DNA of 64,000 bases, taken from contig JAIOJX010000026.1 of NCBI GenBank assembly GCA_022376925.1, positions 203,762,900 through 203,826,899 of the forward strand, read 5' to 3'. The translations under genes and the position numbers were made by a program. Shown here one piece after another: positions 23,422-34,096 of the stretch. Source of the DNA: Tragulus kanchil (lineage: Eukaryota > Chordata > Mammalia > Artiodactyla > Tragulidae). The notes under the pieces were generated by a model. The model saw only the letters and a list, made by a program, of their open reading frames with translations. It ran no database searches and was not told the origin of the DNA. Position 1 is the stretch's first letter. Every line of letters begins with the position of its first letter.

Positions 23422-23590
23422 GTTTAATTTTAATTTTTATAATTCTATGGGTTCCATATTATTAACTTTGCTTTACAGGTGAGTAAACGGAAGCTCGGAG
23501 AGTTTAAGGAATTCACCTGAAGTTATGATGTACCACAGACATGGATTCAAACTTGGATTTTTGGTCAGTATACCCTGTGCTCTTTTCCCT
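23422..23590 (+). mobile_element. MIR SINE
   Basis: It matches the MIR 3' half in order: 'ctttacaggtgagtaaacgg' (the 'ttttacagatgaggaaac' core), 'aagctcggagagtttaagga', 'catggattcaaacttgga', and 'ccctgtgctctt'. Ancient mammalian tRNA-derived SINE. Confidence 0.82.
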
Positions 23591-24146
23591 TCGCCACAAA
23601 CTGTTTGTGCAAAAGTCTTTCCAATTTGTGAAATCTTATAAAGAAAGAATCAGTAGGGCCTGCTAACATGAAAACCTAAATAATAGAATGTCAGATGATG
23701 AGTTTTTGTGACTGCCATGATACTGTGGTAATGGTGAAAGCTATGAAACATTGAGGAATAAGCTCTGAGAAGAGATAACTAAAATATTAGCGAGACTTTC
23801 AAAGTCAGAGTTTAAAAAAATAGTTGATAGTTATTAACATATAGCACAGGGATCACAAATGAATCACTGAAGAAGCTCAGTGAAGGATATGAGAAAAGGA
23901 GGAAACAGCAAAACAGGGAATGAAAAGTAGGAGAAATACGGGTTCAACTATGAGCAAAATTATATCTTACATGCCTGGAAGAACAGTTTAGGAAGCAGGG
24001 TTTGGGAGTATATGAATAAAGCCTGTCAAAATGAAAATAGGCTTTAAAAGAGTTACATACGGGTATATAGCCTCAATTTCTGACCTAATGGGATCTATCT
24101 TTGGATGAAACCAACTTTTGTTGAAGTGTTGTTCCCTGCCTCAACA

Positions 24147-24281
24147 CTTGGGAAGATCCCCTGGAGTAGGAAATAGTACCACACTCTAGTACCCTTGCCT
24201 GAAAACTTCCATTGACAGAAAAGCCTTGTGGGCTATAGTCCATGGGGTCACAAAGAGTTGGACATGATTGAGCGCACACAC
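24147..24281 (+). mobile_element. Bov-tA fragment, replay-10 duplicate
   Basis: Third copy of the same fragment, identical to 23074-23208. Confidence 0.84.
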
Positions 24282-24494
24282 AAATAAATGAATATACACG
24301 CACAGCAAGTTTTATGTATCTCACTTGGTTCTCAGCAACTTTATTCAGGATGAATGTCCTACTAATAAAAATAAAAAATAAAATTAAAACAAAAAAACAC
24401 CAGAAAGTTTTTACTAAAACCCAGACATGAAACATGGGATTTAGAAATACACAGTATGGAAGCAAGCTTACAGGCATTGAGTCCTTCACAGGTT

Positions 24495-24663
24495 GTTTAA
24501 TTTTAATTTTTATAATTCTATGGGTTCCATATTATTAACTTTGCTTTACAGGTGAGTAAACGGAAGCTCGGAGAGTTTAAGGAATTCACCTGAAGTTATG
24601 ATGTACCACAGACATGGATTCAAACTTGGATTTTTGGTCAGTATACCCTGTGCTCTTTTCCCT
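24495..24663 (+). mobile_element. MIR SINE, replay-10 duplicate
   Basis: Replayed copy of 23422-23590; identical. Confidence 0.82.
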
Positions 24664-25325
24664 TCGCCACAAACTGTTTGTGCAAAAGTCTTTCCAATTT
24701 GTGAAATCTTATAAAGAAAGAATCAGTAGGGCCTGCTAACATGAAAACCTAAATAATAGAATGTCAGATGATGAGTTTTTGTGACTGCCATGATACTGTG
24801 GTAATGGTGAAAGCTATGAAACATTGAGGAATAAGCTCTGAGAAGAGATAACTAAAATATTAGCGAGACTTTCAAAGTCAGAGTTTAAAAAAATAGTTGA
24901 TAGTTATTAACATATAGCACAGGGATCACAAATGAATCACTGAAGAAGCTCAGTGAAGGATATGAGAAAAGGAGGAAACAGCAAAACAGGGAATGAAAAG
25001 TAGGAGAAATACGGGTTCAACTATGAGCAAAATTATATCTTACATGCCTGGAAGAACAGTTTAGGAAGCAGGGTTTGGGAGTATATGAATAAAGCCTGTC
25101 AAAATGAAAAATAGGCTAATTCATCATTACAATTTTGGAGTCTCACATTCAGGATCAGAGTTGTAAAGTAATTGAACCAAGCTTATCTGTCTGTTCATTG
25201 GAGCAAGGAAATACTTGGAAAAATACCCCAAATTTGAGAAGTCTTCAGAAATTAGACCTTCAATTCTCTTTCATTGCCAGTGCAATAATTTTCTTGTTGT
25301 TTGAAGGGGAAAGGAAAGTGGAAAG

Positions 25326-25590
25326 GAACTTATTGATTACCTGTTATGGAGGAGATTCCACTAAGAACTTCATATGTAATCCTTGATCCATCATGTTGCA
25401 TGGATCTCAGAATAAAGCTTCATCATAAAAGCTGCAAAGTAATGGATATTTAATCCTCATAATAACCATGTGGGGTTAATCTGTTAGCTTCTGTTTTACA
25501 TTTGAAGAAGGATTAAGTCAGTGACCATAGGTTATGCCACTTACAGGGGTATAATCATGATCAGAAAATAGGCTTGTGTGAATATAAAGC
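25326..25590 (+). mobile_element. MIR SINE, interrupted
   Basis: 'ttattgattacctgttatgg' and 'tttaatcctcataataacca' are successive MIR landmarks. About 60 bp of unrelated sequence between them ('catcatgttgcatggatctc') suggests an insertion or heavy drift. The tail 'ttttacatttgaagaaggat' follows. Confidence 0.65.
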
Positions 25591-26174
25591 TCCATATTTA
25601 TCCACTTCTTGTAGATCTTTAACCCAACTTTACTTCAAATAGTCCTTTCATGAGAGAAAAAAAAGTAAAATGTTTGAAGGCAATAAATAATACCATGTAT
25701 TTATCCAAAGAAGCAACTTTGTTTAGCTCAGTCACTGTACTCTTTACAGTACTTTCTAGTTAATGTTCATGTATATGACACATAGATGCTTTACTGACTT
25801 GTGTAGAGTAACCCAGATTGAATTTACTGTTCCACTTTAAACAAATAACAACTAGGCAAAATCTCTGAAACAATGGTTTCCAGATACCTCACATAGGCAA
25901 TACAGGTCAGAGATTCTTGAGAGAAGGGAAACAAATGCCATGAGCTCCAGTGATCTGCTAGGAGAGTAGTACCAGAACACAGTGCAGGAAGGGTGAGCCT
26001 GAACAGAGTTCAGTGGGCCTGCTGAGTTGAGGAGACAGAGGTAGGAGTTTAGGGAGCCCACAGTGGCTTGAATTTCAATGGTGCCATAGAGAAAAGGATC
26101 TGGACAGAAAGAGAACTCTAGAGACCTATAGAGCTGCTCCCTTAAACCTTTGGCTGAACAACATGAATGCATGC

Positions 26175-26345
26175 TTGTAAAGTTGCTTCAGTCATGTCCT
26201 ACTAATTGCAATCCCATGGACTGTAGTCTGACAGGCTCCTCTGTCCATGGAGTTTTCCAGGCAAGAATACTAGAGTGGATAACCATTTCCTACTCTAGGA
26301 AATCTTCCCAACTCAGGGATTGACCACATCTCTTGTGTCTCCTGA
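26175..26345 (-). mobile_element. Bov-tA SINE, head truncated
   Basis: Minus orientation: 'gttgcttcagtcatgtccta', 'ggctcctctgtccatggagt' and 'ccaggcaagaatactagagt' are the reversed Bov-A part. The tRNA-like head at the right is short and degraded ('cttgtgtctcctgagaag'). Confidence 0.86.
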
Positions 26346-26436
26346 GAAGAAAATTCCTGAATCCAGAGAAAGAACCACTGGAAAGAAATACCTTGGGAAA
26401 TTTCCCCAAGGCTCATTTAGGACTAGAAATAGGTCA

Positions 26437-26701
26437 GAACTTATTGATTACCTGTTATGGAGGAGATTCCACTAAGAACTTCATATGTAATCCTTGATCC
26501 ATCATGTTGCATGGATCTCAGAATAAAGCTTCATCATAAAAGCTGCAAAGTAATGGATATTTAATCCTCATAATAACCATGTGGGGTTAATCTGTTAGCT
26601 TCTGTTTTACATTTGAAGAAGGATTAAGTCAGTGACCATAGGTTATGCCACTTACAGGGGTATAATCATGATCAGAAAATAGGCTTGTGTGAATATAAAG
26701 C
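26437..26701 (+). mobile_element. MIR SINE, replay-11 duplicate
   Basis: Replayed copy of 25326-25590; identical. Confidence 0.65.
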
Positions 26702-27285
26702 TCCATATTTATCCACTTCTTGTAGATCTTTAACCCAACTTTACTTCAAATAGTCCTTTCATGAGAGAAAAAAAAGTAAAATGTTTGAAGGCAATAAATA
26801 ATACCATGTATTTATCCAAAGAAGCAACTTTGTTTAGCTCAGTCACTGTACTCTTTACAGTACTTTCTAGTTAATGTTCATGTATATGACACATAGATGC
26901 TTTACTGACTTGTGTAGAGTAACCCAGATTGAATTTACTGTTCCACTTTAAACAAATAACAACTAGGCAAAATCTCTGAAACAATGGTTTCCAGATACCT
27001 CACATAGGCAATACAGGTCAGAGATTCTTGAGAGAAGGGAAACAAATGCCATGAGCTCCAGTGATCTGCTAGGAGAGTAGTACCAGAACACAGTGCAGGA
27101 AGGGTGAGCCTGAACAGAGTTCAGTGGGCCTGCTGAGTTGAGGAGACAGAGGTAGGAGTTTAGGGAGCCCACAGTGGCTTGAATTTCAATGGTGCCATAG
27201 AGAAAAGGATCTGGACAGAAAGAGAACTCTAGAGACCTATAGAGCTGCTCCCTTAAACCTTTGGCTGAACAACATGAATGCATGC

Positions 27286-27456
27286 TTGTAAAGTTGCTTC
27301 AGTCATGTCCTACTAATTGCAATCCCATGGACTGTAGTCTGACAGGCTCCTCTGTCCATGGAGTTTTCCAGGCAAGAATACTAGAGTGGATAACCATTTC
27401 CTACTCTAGGAAATCTTCCCAACTCAGGGATTGACCACATCTCTTGTGTCTCCTGA
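27286..27456 (-). mobile_element. Bov-tA SINE, replay-11 duplicate
   Basis: Second copy of 26175-26345. Confidence 0.85.
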
Positions 27457-27668
27457 GAAGAAAATTCCTGAATCCAGAGAAAGAACCACTGGAAAGAAAT
27501 ACCTTGGGAAATTTCCCCAAGGCTCATTTAGGACTAGAAATAGGTCATATTCTCAATAAGAATTTCAATATCTAGAATATAGAATCCTTAGAAGATTTAG
27601 CCCTACGCTAAAGGCTGAACTGGATCCATCCTAACAGAGTTTAAAACCAGATCTTAAAACTGATCAAA

Positions 27669-27848
27669 TGGGGCTTCCCTGGTGGCTCAGTGGTTAACGA
27701 GTACACCTTCCAATGCAGAGGACATGGGTTTGACTCCTGGTCAGAGAACTAAGATCCCATATGGCTCAGAGCAACTAAGCCCTCCTGCCTCAACAACAAA
27801 AGGAAAAGATCCTGCATGCTGCAACTAAGACTAATAAATGAAAAAGTA
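27669..27848 (+). mobile_element. CHR-type tRNA-derived SINE
   Basis: Head 'gggcttccctggtggctcag' and 'tgggtttgactcctggtcag', then 'gatcccatatggctcagagc' and 'gcaactaag' motifs typical of CHR SINEs, with an A-rich end. A probable imperfect target-site duplication lies at 27654-27665 and 27849-27860 (ttaaaactgatc against ttaaaaccaatc). Confidence 0.83.
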
Positions 27849-28376
27849 TTAAAACCAATCTATTAAAAATAGTACCTGTATTCTGGAACAGCTAAAATTA
27901 TTTTAAAAATTCCTAAAAGAGGTATCCCCAAAATAAAAAATTAAAAATAAAATGTATAGTGTACAATCAAAATGTAACAGGCAAAGAAGCAAGATAATAC
28001 AACTCATAATGAGGAGAAAAATTGTCCAATAGAAGCAGAACAAGCAATAACAAAGATGATATCATTAGTACAAAAGAACATTAAAGCAGCTGTAAAATTG
28101 GAGGAATAGAGAGTATAAGCGAAGGCGGGACAATGTCAAGTGGAATACCATCGTGTAAATTGGACTCTGACTACTATAACACAGAACTAAATCCATTTTA
28201 TAAATCACTAGTTATGTTCAGTATAGTTTCAATTTAAATGCATTGAATATACAAATATCACTATGTTTCAAACACCATAATAGTTTACGTAATAAATGAA
28301 GAGAACCCCCCAAATACAGTTAGAGACCTATAGAGCTGCTCCCTTAAACCTTTGGCTGAACAACATGAATGCATGC

Positions 28377-28547
28377 TTGTAAAGTTGCTTCAGTCATGTC
28401 CTACTAATTGCAATCCCATGGACTGTAGTCTGACAGGCTCCTCTGTCCATGGAGTTTTCCAGGCAAGAATACTAGAGTGGATAACCATTTCCTACTCTAG
28501 GAAATCTTCCCAACTCAGGGATTGACCACATCTCTTGTGTCTCCTGA
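28377..28547 (-). mobile_element. Bov-tA SINE, replay-12 duplicate
   Basis: Third copy of the same SINE, created by overlap of blocks 11 and 12. Confidence 0.85.
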
Positions 28548-28759
28548 GAAGAAAATTCCTGAATCCAGAGAAAGAACCACTGGAAAGAAATACCTTGGGA
28601 AATTTCCCCAAGGCTCATTTAGGACTAGAAATAGGTCATATTCTCAATAAGAATTTCAATATCTAGAATATAGAATCCTTAGAAGATTTAGCCCTACGCT
28701 AAAGGCTGAACTGGATCCATCCTAACAGAGTTTAAAACCAGATCTTAAAACTGATCAAA

Positions 28760-28939
28760 TGGGGCTTCCCTGGTGGCTCAGTGGTTAACGAGTACACCTT
28801 CCAATGCAGAGGACATGGGTTTGACTCCTGGTCAGAGAACTAAGATCCCATATGGCTCAGAGCAACTAAGCCCTCCTGCCTCAACAACAAAAGGAAAAGA
28901 TCCTGCATGCTGCAACTAAGACTAATAAATGAAAAAGTA
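28760..28939 (+). mobile_element. CHR-type SINE, replay-12 duplicate
   Basis: Replayed copy of 27669-27848; identical. Confidence 0.82.
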
Positions 28940-29394
28940 TTAAAACCAATCTATTAAAAATAGTACCTGTATTCTGGAACAGCTAAAATTATTTTAAAAA
29001 TTCCTAAAAGAGGTATCCCCAAAATAAAAAATTAAAAATAAAATGTATAGTGTACAATCAAAATGTAACAGGCAAAGAAGCAAGATAATACAACTCATAA
29101 TGAGGAGAAAAATTGTCCAATAGAAGCAGAACAAGCAATAACAAAGATGATATCATTAGTACAAAAGAACATTAAAGCAGCTGTAAAATTGGAGGAATAG
29201 AGAGTATAAGCGAAGGCGGGACAATGTCAAGTGGAATACCATCGTGTAAATTGGACTCTGACTACTATAACACAGAACTAAATCCATTTTATAAATCACT
29301 AGTTATGTTCAGTATAGTTTCAATTTAAATGCATTGAATATACAAATATCACTATGTTTCAAACACCATAATAGTTTACGTAATAAATGAAGAG

Positions 29395-30352
29395 TAAATT
29401 TCTTACTGTCCCTGCCTCCTGTGAAATCTGTATGCAAGACAAGAAAAACAGTTAGAATTGTACATGGAACAACAAACTGGTTCCAGATTAGGAAAGGAGT
29501 AGGCTGTATATTGTTACCTGCTTATTTAATTTAAATTCAGAGTACATCATGCAAAATGCTGGTCTGGATGAAGCACAAGCTGGAATCACGACTGCCAGGA
29601 GAAATATCAATAACCTCGAATATGCAGATGATACCACTCTTAAGGCAGAAAGAGAAGAGGAACTAAAGAGTGTCTTGATGAAGGTGAAAGATTAGAGTGA
29701 AAAAGCTGGCCTAAAACTCAACATTCAAAAAACGAAGATCATAGCATCTGGTCCAATCACCTAGTGGCAAGTAGATGGGCAAACAATGGAAACAATGACA
29801 GACTTTATTTTCTTGGGCTCCCAAATCACTGCAGATGGTGCCTATAGTCATGAAATTAAAGCAGAGACATCACTTTGCAGGCAAAGGCTGTATAGTCAAA
29901 GCTAAAGTTTTCCCAATAGTCATGTATGGATGTACGAGATGGACCATAAAGAAGTCTAAGCACTGAAAAATTGATACCTTTGAACTGTGGTGTTGGAGAA
30001 GGCTCTTGAAATCCCCTTGGACTGCAAGGGGATCAAACCTATCAATCCTAAAGGAAATCAACCCTGAATATTCATTGGAAGGAATGATACTGAAGCTGAA
30101 ACTTCAATACTTTGGCTACCTTATGAGAAGAAAGTACTCGTTGAAAAAGACCCTGATGTTGGGAAAAATAGAAGGAAGAAGAAGGGGACGACAGAGGACA
30201 AGATGGTTAGATGGTATCACTGAGTCAATGACATGAGTTTGAGCTAACTCCAGGAAATGATGAAGCACAGGTAAACCTGTTGTGCGACAGTCCATGGTGT
30301 CACAGAGAGTCGGACATGACTGAGGGACTGAACTGAACTGAACTGAACTGCT
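29395..30352 (+). mobile_element. BovB (RTE-type) LINE, 5'-truncated, dead
   Basis: This is the 3' part of a BovB retroposon. The reverse transcriptase region reads SEYIMQNAGLDEAQ, then EYADDTT at about 29618-29638; the YADD catalytic motif (29621-29632) is intact. In the same frame there are stops at 29693-29695 and 29762-29764, and a deletion after 'catgaaattaaa' (about 29862) removes the DILKSR-type region. The C-terminal part stays open at 30006-30236 (SILKEINPEYSLEG, LQYFGYLMRR, RWLDGITESM). The 3' end carries 'cacagagagtcggacatgac' and a (TGAAC)n tail at about 30325-30350, as BovB elements do. The element cannot encode a working enzyme. Confidence 0.93.
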
Positions 30353-30558
30353 TTCAAGGATTTCACAGTCTCTTCAGGTGCAAAAGACAAGTAGAAGCTC
30401 TGTTTTTTGTCTGGTATAAGGTAGAATATATGAGGCACCATGAAGAAAATTTAGAGCTAGGCTCAGAGAAATGCCTTGTCGAGAGAGAGACACTTCAGCA
30501 GGGTATTTGAGAATAATTAGAAATCTGAGGCATAATTATGGGGCACAGAAAATTGTAG

Positions 30559-31060
30559 GTGTTATTGCCTGCTCAGTCATGCAGACATGTCTGGCTCTTT
30601 GAGATCTTAGAGACTGTAGCCCAACAGTCTCCTCTGTCCATGGAGTTTTCCAGGAAAGAATACTGGAGTGGGGCTTCCCTGGTGGTCCAGTGGGTAAGGC
30701 CAACGTCTTGCTGTGCAAGAGGCGCTGGTTTGATCCCTGGCCTGGAAAGATCCCATGTGCCACAGAGCAACTGGACTGATGTGTCCAACTACCGAACCGG
30801 AGCTCTGGTGTGCTTGCTCCCAGAGCCAGTGCTCTGCAGTGGGAGAGGCCACTGCGATGGGAGGCCCACACAGGCCAAAGAACAAAGATTGATGAAAATG
30901 GATAAATGAAAGACCAATAGAAGTGGCCCCCTACCCGCAAAAAACCCCTGGTACTGCCATTACCACCTCCAGGGGCATCTACCCAACTCAAGGATTGAAC
31001 TCTTATCTCCTGTGTGTCCTGCATTGCAGACAAATTCTTTACCTCTTGAGCCAAATTGCA
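30559..31060 (-). mobile_element. Bov-tA SINE split by a later SINE
   Basis: The left part 30559-30669 is the reversed Bov-A tail ('ggctcctctgtccatgg'-type sequence, 'ccaggaaagaatactggagt'). The right part 30953-31060 resumes with 'gccattaccacctccagggg' and the reversed tRNA-like head ('ctgcattgcagacaaattct', 'ttgagcca'). The two parts join into one full Bov-tA when 30670-30950 is removed. Confidence 0.88.
30670..30950 (+). mobile_element. CHR-like tRNA-derived SINE inserted in Bov-tA
   Basis: The plus-strand head 'gcttccctggtggtccagtg' has a B-box-like 'ggtttgatccc'. The body is the same as at 897-1245 and 47901-48228 ('gatgtgtccaactaccgaac', 'gaccaatagaagtggccc'). The C-rich stretch 'ccccctacccgcaaaaaac' stands where the A-rich tail would begin. 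It interrupts a Bov-tA and is therefore younger than that copy. Overlapping open frames (172 aa on minus, 116 aa on plus) are SINE sequence. Confidence 0.86.
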
Positions 31061-31279
31061 GGTGTAGGAAGGATTAAGAAAAAAATATAAGGATCCAAAG
31101 ACTAACAGAAATAACTGCTGTGGTGCTTTACATCAATTAGGAAAGAAGGCAAAATTGCAGAAATGGAGCTAGTATAGGTGAAATCCTGTTACATCCTTAT
31201 TAATTTCTACTACACTTACCAATTATTTTAGGAAATTCAGGAAAAAATAGAAATGCACTCTTTATATTGTACTGGGGAA
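31061..31279. other. Unique sequence, nothing recognised
   Basis: About 220 bp of AT-rich DNA separates the nested SINEs from the MLT1 LTR. Confidence 0.5.
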
Positions 31280-31753
31280 TGTATTACTTTGGTAGGGCTG
31301 TCTTTACAGAGTACGACACACTGGGTGGCTTAAATAACAGACACATACTGCCTCACAGCTCTGGAGGCTAGAAGTCCAAGATCTAGAAGTTAACATGATT
31401 AATTTCTTCTGGAGTCTGTGAGTCAGACTGTACTACACCACTGTCCCTAATTTCTGAGGGTTTGCTTGCCATCTTTGGCTTTCCTTGCTTTGTAGAAATA
31501 GCACCCCGACCTCTGCCTTTACCTTCATGTGGCATACTCCCTTGAATGTTTCTTTTTATGTGTCCAAATTTTCCCTTTTTAAAAGGACACAGTCATCCCA
31601 AACTATCCATCATGACATAGCCCATTAACTTAGCTCATTATATTTACAATTACACAGTTTCCAAATAAGGAAGAGTGCATACTGCATTCTGAGGTGCTAG
31701 GGTTTACGTGTTAGACATGTGAGGTTTGGAGAAGTACAGTTCAGCCCTTAACA
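31280..31753 (-). mobile_element. MLT1-type MaLR LTR (solo)
   Basis: It runs as the reverse of an MLT1-type LTR: 'ggtagggctgtctttacaga', 'actgggtggcttaaataaca', 'ctctggaggctagaagtcca', 'gtgtccaaattttccctttt', 'gtttccaaataaggaagag', ending 'tcagcccttaaca'. The length of about 474 bp fits a nearly complete LTR. It is an ancient mammalian LTR retroposon remnant with no internal coding region beside it. Confidence 0.82.
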
Positions 31754-31887
31754 GTAGGGCGATGCTGGCAGCTGTGTAACAGGAGTCTGGATCAGAGTTG
31801 TCCTTTAGCAATAGTCATCTGGCCAGAGTGTGTGACTCAGCCTCAGAAAGTCTCTAGCCATATTCTTCTCCCTTTGCCCTGTATCCA

Positions 31888-31924
31888 GACACACACACAC
31901 ATACACACACAGACACACACACAC
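31888..31924. repeat. (CA)n microsatellite
   Basis: CA repeats are broken by single T and G changes, followed by 'tgtgcgcgc'. Confidence 0.9.
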
Positions 31925-32099
31925 ATGTGCGCGCCAGTGTGTTCCCTAAATCGGTCATACCTTTCCCCCTTGATAGGCTATTCTCACTCCTGGGGTTCTC
32001 TACCCTACTTATAACCAATTTATACCCTTCCTTCAATTCCCTCCTTTCTCAAATGTTTAATAATGTTGATAATATATAGGATGATATTATTACAATGAT

Positions 32100-32345
32100 A
32101 TCCAGTCCATTTCAGGAAGTCTTTCCTGAATATTCTGCACCCTTTCTATAGGATGGATTTCACAATCCTGCTATCACGATACCACCTTTAAAAAAAATTA
32201 ACACTCATGTGTTATCATATGTATTGTACTTTTGTCTAATTTGTATACATAGCTTTTTCTCCATGAAATCGTGACACACTTCAGGTTGGATCCAGTATCT
32301 TATTTATTCCCTTTCTTTTGCAACTAGCTCTGTGTGTGCTATAAA
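32100..32345 (+). mobile_element. L2 LINE 3' fragment
   Basis: The sequence contains 'tttcaggaagtctttcctga' (the L2 'caggaagccttccctga' landmark). A drifted L2 3' stretch follows, ending '...gctataaaataaagg'. Ancient and degraded. Confidence 0.65.
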
Positions 32346-32419
32346 ATAAAGGCTAAAGATAAATATGTAATTTCTGTCTATTACTTAAGGTTTATTCTTT
32401 TGAAAAAACGTGGATTGAA

Positions 32420-32650
32420 AAAAGTAACAGCCATGTTGTGCTTGCTATATGCCTGGAACCATTCTTAATGTTTAATATATATTGACTCATTTAATCTCCA
32501 CAAAAATCTGGTGAGTTGGGTATGACTATTATCCCATTTTATAGGTGGTGAGTCAGGCACAGAGAGGCTCAGTAACTTGCTTGAGATTACACAGTAATGG
32601 AGTGGTAAATGCTACAGTCTAGCCCTGAACTCTTTCACCAAATTGCCTCT
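32420..32650 (+). mobile_element. MIR SINE
   Basis: The MIR landmarks are in order: 'cttgctatatgcctggaacc', 'gactcatttaatctccacaa', 'cccattttataggtggtgag', 'cacagagaggctcagtaact', 'gagattacacagtaatggag', 'ctagccctgaactctttcac'. It is one of the best-preserved old repeats here. Confidence 0.88.
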
Positions 32651-32694
32651 TAAAAACATTTGCTCTCTCAACCAGAGTCCTTTATTTCAGAACA

Positions 32695-32850
32695 TTTTCA
32701 GTCCTGCCATTAACCAGCTACATGATTTGGAATAAAGTTATTCGATTTCACTGTACTTTAATTTTTTCAGTTCTGAATGGGAATAATGATAGTACCACCC
32801 TAAAAGAATTAATACATGTAAAGCACTTTAAATGCTTTCCAACACAGAAC
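32695..32850 (+). mobile_element. MIR SINE, second element
   Basis: 'cctgccattaaccagctaca', 'ggaataaagttattcgattt', 'gaatgggaataatgatagta' and 'acatgtaaagcactttaaat' match the MIR core and 3' region. It lies 45 bp after the first MIR in the same orientation. Confidence 0.82.
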
Positions 32851-32864
32851 AGAGTAAGAGCACA

Positions 32865-32906
32865 AGCACGCACGCGCACACACGCACACACACACACACA
32901 CACACA
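32865..32906. repeat. (CA)n / (CACG)n microsatellite
   Basis: Starts as 'cacgcacgcgcacacacgc' and becomes pure CA. Overlapping open frames of Cys/Val or Thr/His repeats are artefacts. Confidence 0.92.
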
Positions 32907-33609
32907 TTGAATAACTGAGAATTTATTGTATACTATGTAGTTAATTGAAGCCATACTGCCTCCTGCTGATGATTAATAGTGTCTGGCTTCTGAAGAAGGA
33001 TGGTATTGGCAGGTTTTTTTGCCTTTTTTATGAAGGATGGGACTGGGCTGTCACTTTCTCTGAAAATGAGAAAGAGGAGGTCAGAGGTGTTTGTGATAGC
33101 AACACAAAGGACCTTTATATGGCTTTAAAAGGATTGCAGTGTTAGGAGTCTGCAAACTTGGGCTTCCATTGGCTTACAGCACTCATCTTGACCTCTCCTC
33201 CCTCCTTGTAAAGGGGCAAGGGAAAGGCCCCAGAGAAGAAGGAAGAACAGTTTAGAAAACCTTTCAGAAAACACAATCTTGAAAGGAAATTAAAAAGTCA
33301 GAATTCTGCACAATAAGAAAATCCTGTTCATTGAGCCTGTTGAACAGTTATCAACAATTCTTTAGAAGAGTCCAGCAGTTTACATGTGGAGCCAGTTGCT
33401 TTCTAATTGCTACAGCAGGCTACCACTGGGAAGAACAAAGGAAATATTTAGCACATTAAATCTTTACCTTTAGTCAGATTACACGTTTATAACTAGCATT
33501 TGAGAGCAATTTCTACTTCACTTAATTGGTGTTTTAAAATAAAAGGCTAAAATAATGTAATTTCTGTCTATTACTTAAGGTTTATTCTTTTGAAAAAACG
33601 TGGATTGAA

Positions 33610-33840
33610 AAAAGTAACAGCCATGTTGTGCTTGCTATATGCCTGGAACCATTCTTAATGTTTAATATATATTGACTCATTTAATCTCCACAAAAATCTG
33701 GTGAGTTGGGTATGACTATTATCCCATTTTATAGGTGGTGAGTCAGGCACAGAGAGGCTCAGTAACTTGCTTGAGATTACACAGTAATGGAGTGGTAAAT
33801 GCTACAGTCTAGCCCTGAACTCTTTCACCAAATTGCCTCT
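33610..33840 (+). mobile_element. MIR SINE, replay-13 duplicate
   Basis: Replayed copy of 32420-32650. Confidence 0.88.
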
Positions 33841-33884
33841 TAAAAACATTTGCTCTCTCAACCAGAGTCCTTTATTTCAGAACA

Positions 33885-34040
33885 TTTTCAGTCCTGCCAT
33901 TAACCAGCTACATGATTTGGAATAAAGTTATTCGATTTCACTGTACTTTAATTTTTTCAGTTCTGAATGGGAATAATGATAGTACCACCCTAAAAGAATT
34001 AATACATGTAAAGCACTTTAAATGCTTTCCAACACAGAAC
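33885..34040 (+). mobile_element. Second MIR, replay-13 duplicate
   Basis: Replayed copy of 32695-32850. Confidence 0.82.
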
Positions 34041-34054
34041 AGAGTAAGAGCACA

Positions 34055-34096
34055 AGCACGCACGCGCACACACGCACACACACACACACACACACA
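34055..34096. repeat. (CA)n microsatellite, replay-13 duplicate
   Basis: The same length and the same interruptions as 32865-32906. Identical microsatellite lengths argue against an old duplication. Confidence 0.92.

Larger units (their letters stand above)
22992..25117. repeat. Replay block 10: 22992-24043 repeated at 24065-25117
   Basis: The offset is 1073, rising to 1074 at an A run ('gaaaatagg' to 'gaaaaatagg'). A 21-bp filler lies at 24044-24064. Identical 134-codon minus-strand frames at 23012-23416 and 24085-24489 arise only from this replay. Confidence 0.95.
25326..27547. repeat. Replay block 11: perfect tandem, 25326-26436 and 26437-27547
   Basis: Two 1111-bp units lie head to tail with no filler and no difference that I can see. 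Unit 1 ends 'gactagaaataggtca' at 26436 and unit 2 restarts at once with 'gaacttattg'. It is one of the cleanest joins in the window. Confidence 0.96.
27230..29394. repeat. Replay block 12: 27230-28303 repeated at 28321-29394
   Basis: The offset is a constant 1091 and I see no internal difference. A 17-bp filler at 28304-28320 (C-rich 'aaccccccaaatacagt') separates the copies. Copy 2 ends exactly where BovB sequence begins. Confidence 0.95.

Noticed and set aside
26437..28547. Three Bov-tA copies as separate insertions
   Set aside because: The flanking unique DNA is duplicated too, so only one insertion occurred.
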